Shown one piece after another: positions 63,266-64,000 of a stretch of 64,000 nucleotides of DNA; the first letter of the stretch is position 1; each line of letters opens with the position of its first letter. The notes under the pieces were generated by a model. It was not told the origin of the DNA. It worked only from the letters and a program-made list of their open reading frames with translations, and searched no databases. This stretch comes from JANMEX01 sp041751995 (GTDB lineage: Bacteria > Pseudomonadota > Alphaproteobacteria > Rhizobiales > Rhizobiaceae): positions 19,618 through 83,617 of the forward strand of contig JBGSHY010000070.1 of assembly GCA_041751995.1 (NCBI GenBank). Reading direction: 5' to 3'. A program made the position numbers and the translations under genes.

Positions 63266-64000
<735 letters not shown>

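Overview
The window looks like a chromosomal segment of a Hyphomicrobiales (Rhizobiales) alphaproteobacterium that can live as a sulfur-oxidising, CO2-fixing lithotroph. The left 28 kb carries core genes in a rhizobial arrangement: the homospermidine synthase 3' end, an Omp10-type lipoprotein beside hemH, gltBD, hisN, N-formylglutamate amidohydrolase, cpdR and tRNA-Val(GAC). I cannot fix the genus. I see no insertion sequence, CRISPR array or rRNA.

Region 1 (1-28.4 kb) is housekeeping and envelope biology: heme synthesis (hemH), an SPFH/NfeD pair, Kdo and UDP-glucose precursors (kdsD, galU) around an outer-membrane barrel, a lytic transglycosylase and an SGNH hydrolase, glutamate synthase, a threonine-aldolase family enzyme, a bufferin operon (bufABC-doxX; metal-binding modified peptide) with a structured leader, a small heat-shock protein and the CpdR cell-cycle regulator.

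Region 2 (29.0-51.1 kb) is a dense sulfur-oxidation cluster that begins just after tRNA-Val. It has sulfide:quinone oxidoreductase, a SulP transporter, a rhodanese plus a lipoate-ligase/DUF116 fusion, the lipS1-lipT-lipS2-sLpl lipoate-assembly genes with a glutaminase-like protein that lacks its catalytic Cys, a DsrE3C-type sulfur carrier, the complete sHdr set (C1-B1-A-hyp-C2-B2), a small Cys-rich protein, the lipoate-binding protein LbpA and an ArsR-type regulator with a persulfide-sensor Cys pair. These are followed by a deacetylase-family protein, a second DsrE-family protein, TusA and a FadL-type outer-membrane channel. The likely flow is sulfane sulfur, TusA/DsrE3, sHdr-LbpA, then sulfite. 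Copies of an ATTC-N8-GAAT-like palindrome lie in most of the cluster's promoter regions, suggesting one persulfide-responsive regulon.

Region 3 (51.3-64 kb) completes lithoautotrophy. SoeABC oxidises sulfite to sulfate in the cytoplasm and feeds electrons to quinone. A Calvin-cycle operon reads leftward from beyond the window edge: gap-pgk-fba-cbbL-cbbS-cbbX-rpe-gph-cbbY, with red-type form I RuBisCO and its activase, ending at a clear terminator. Its start, with any cbbR, cbbP or tkt, lies outside the window.
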